Positions 49,901-52,900 of a DNA stretch of 64,000 bases are shown here, in pieces; position 1 is the first letter of the stretch, and every line of letters starts with the position of its first letter. The stretch is from Mytilisepta virgata. Lineage: Eukaryota > Mollusca > Bivalvia > Mytilida > Mytilidae. The position numbers and the translations under genes were made by a program. The notes under the pieces are model-generated. The model did no database searches. It saw nothing but the letters and a program-made list of their open reading frames with translations, and was not told where the DNA came from. The stretch lies in assembly GCA_028015205.1 (NCBI GenBank), contig CM051511.1, forward strand, positions 36,448,001-36,512,000, given 5' to 3'.

Positions 49901-52900
49901 TTTCAGTTACATTTCTATTAAAAAACAACTACAACAGCAACAACAAATATTAGGACTATTTTACCGCGGAATGTTTATTTTCTTATATGATATTCAAATA
50001 TAAACATAGTCGTAATTCGGAAAATATGGAGGTTTCTTTGCGCATGTGTCATCTCAAAATCGAAATAAAAAGCTGCTTAACTAGCCTTGCTTAAGCTTCA
50101 ATCCTAGATAAGCTTGCATATTTACTCATAAAAACATAGTTTCAAAAACTTCTGGTCCAACTTTTTCCACAAAACACCAGATTTCCAAAGTTTCCTTCAT
50201 TGTCCAACCAAACGACCGACGGCATAAGGGTTTTGGTTGCTTAGCAACCTAACCCTAAAAATGATTTTTAAAAAACAACAAAAAAATATAACATAAATGG
50301 GTTGCCCTTTCAGTGTATTCATTGGTCCAGTATTGTTTATAAAATAATTGTTATGCACACACATACATAACTAACAAATTACCTTTTGCGATTTTACACG
50401 TGGGAAATGGAAAGATTTGTTTATATCTGAATGCGCATGTGCAGGGAAACGCAATCAATCAATAAACGAACAGAACAAATTTACCAAAAAACTCCGTGGT
50501 TTTAATGTCAATTTGCACATTTAATGCATTATCGAAACAAGTAACAACATTATTGCATTCTAAATCAGTCCATACCAATGTACAAATGAAGATTTGACAA
50601 AAATGACGAATTGTTTATATTTTTTGCGCATGTGTTCTAGTTCTATGTTTGTTAAACACAACCTATGACTATGACAGTAATAACATACCTGATAAAGATC
50701 AAATTTTCTAAAATATCATCAACTTAAGTCGGCAGTCTCAAATAAAATGGGTATCTATTCACAATGTATAAAATAATACGACCTGGGCAGCTCAACAGTC
50801 AATACCAATGACAATGTTTTTACACTTTACTGCGCATGTCCGTATTGAATCAGCACTAATCAATCAAATAAAGCACGAGTCAGCTTACGCTTCATAAATT
50901 ATCACTCTAAATTGATTTTTTTTAAAAGACAAGCACATAAGAATGATTTTCCGAAATAAAATAAACAGTAGTCACAGGTCTGTAAGTATTTAAGACAAAC
51001 TTGGCACATGGTATGATGGATATTAAATCCATGCAAATTTTGTGAACAGTATATAAGCGCATGTGCAAGTATCGATCCCAAAGTTTAAAATTAACCCGTA
51101 GTGTAACAAATAATTACATACCAGAATAAAATTCTATAAAATATAATCAACTAGTCCACAGTCTTTTTTTTAAAACGTATATTTTCGCAACACAGTGTAT
51201 CTGAGCTGAAGGTTCTACTACTCAACTTTACAGCGCATGTCCGTACATAAATATGCACTAATCAATCAAAGAAAGCACGAGTCGGCTAACGCTTCTTGAA
51301 TTATCACTCTAAATTGAATATTTTTAAAAAGACAAACGCATAATAATGATTTGATGAATTAAAATAAACAGAAATCAAAGGTCTTCAAGTTATTAAGGTT
51401 ATATAAAAAGACAAAGTTTGGACAATTGTAGAAGGGGGTCATTTCTATTTACACTACATTGACACTCACAGGTAGATCAGAACGTAAACATTCAAGCTTT
51501 CAATTAAAATAAACCCATTATACCTTCGATAATACCGTTTTCTAAATTAATGATAAACAGTGTTTTTCAACCTTAATGTGCAAGTTGTCGGCATTTCAAA
51601 TAACCTGTATGCAATTCTATCACTGACCAACAGGTTTGACAAAATGAAGTCACGATGATCAGGTCAAAAGGTTAATCAAATACACAAAATACCATCTGAA
51701 TTACAAGAAGAATAAGCAAATAATGTGCAAAATATGTTCTGTATAAGTTAACAATCACGTTCACAACAAAAATGGAACTTACCTTTGAAATCTTTTGAAA
51801 ATAAGATCGGAGTCGAAAATATCCGTGCAAATGTCACAGTAAACATTCAAAATCCTTACGCCGATATCTGGTACATTTTAAAAGGCGCGAATACTTTACA
51901 CGGCTTTCAAAACAAAAAGGAAATCGTCAATAAAACACACATCTTTTATTAAATAACTGGACAATTACACTTCTCGGTGTGTTTCAGTTACATTTCTATT
52001 AAAAAACAACTACAACAGCAACAACATATATTAGGACTATTTTACCGCGGAATGTTTATTTTCTTATATGATATTCCAATATAAACACAGTCGTAATTCG
52101 AAAACAAATTTGTTTCTTTGCGCATGTGTCATATCCCAAAATCGAGATAAAAAGCTGCTTAACTAGCCTTGCTTAAGCTTCAATCCTAGATAAGCTTGCA
52201 TATTTACTCATAAAAACATAGTTTCAAAAACTTCTGGTCCAACTTTTTCCACAAAACACCAGATTTCCAAAGTTTCCTTCATTGTCTAACCAAACGACCG
52301 ACGGCATAAGGGTTTTGGTTGCTTAGCAACCTAACCCTAAAAATGAACATGCCTTGGATTAAAGTTCAACAAATTTTTGTTCAAGTACATTTTTTACAAG
52401 TTAAGTGAGTACCCACTCCATTTTGATCCTGCCTTTCTCCAATCCCCATCTTCCTCCTCGTCATCCCCACTCCTGTCTCTCCAGTTCTCATTACTTAGAG
52501 ATCTGTGGAACTGTCTTTGTGGACCTGTAGAACTATCGTCAAATCGTGACTGGTAATTTCTCTTTGAACCACTGAAATTTCATAAGATTTTATCAAGAAT
52601 GAATTATCTAACTATTTTTGTATTTGTGGTAGTGTTGTTCAACCTGTAATCAATTATATATTAATACTGGTTGATGTCAACAAACCTTCAACAATTGCTC
52701 GATGTCATGCTTTGCTAAAGAGGAAGATGCTCTCTTCATATACATCTATGTATCTACAAAGTACATTTTAAATATCAGTTTTTGAAAATCCCAAATGTGT
52801 TATAATTATGTGTACATGTATGTAAGTCAATGCTTGGAAAAAAGTGTATTATCAACAACCTCCTCTTTCACATGGATCTCTGGGTCTGCTATTTCATGTG

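Noticed and set aside
50246..50260. Interstitial telomere
   Set aside because: Fewer than two TTAGGG units at each place; more likely part of an element end.
52411..52416. Alternative exon 5 donor GTACTC 8 nt downstream
   Set aside because: Leaves two bases over while exon 6 needs one; would shift the conserved frame.
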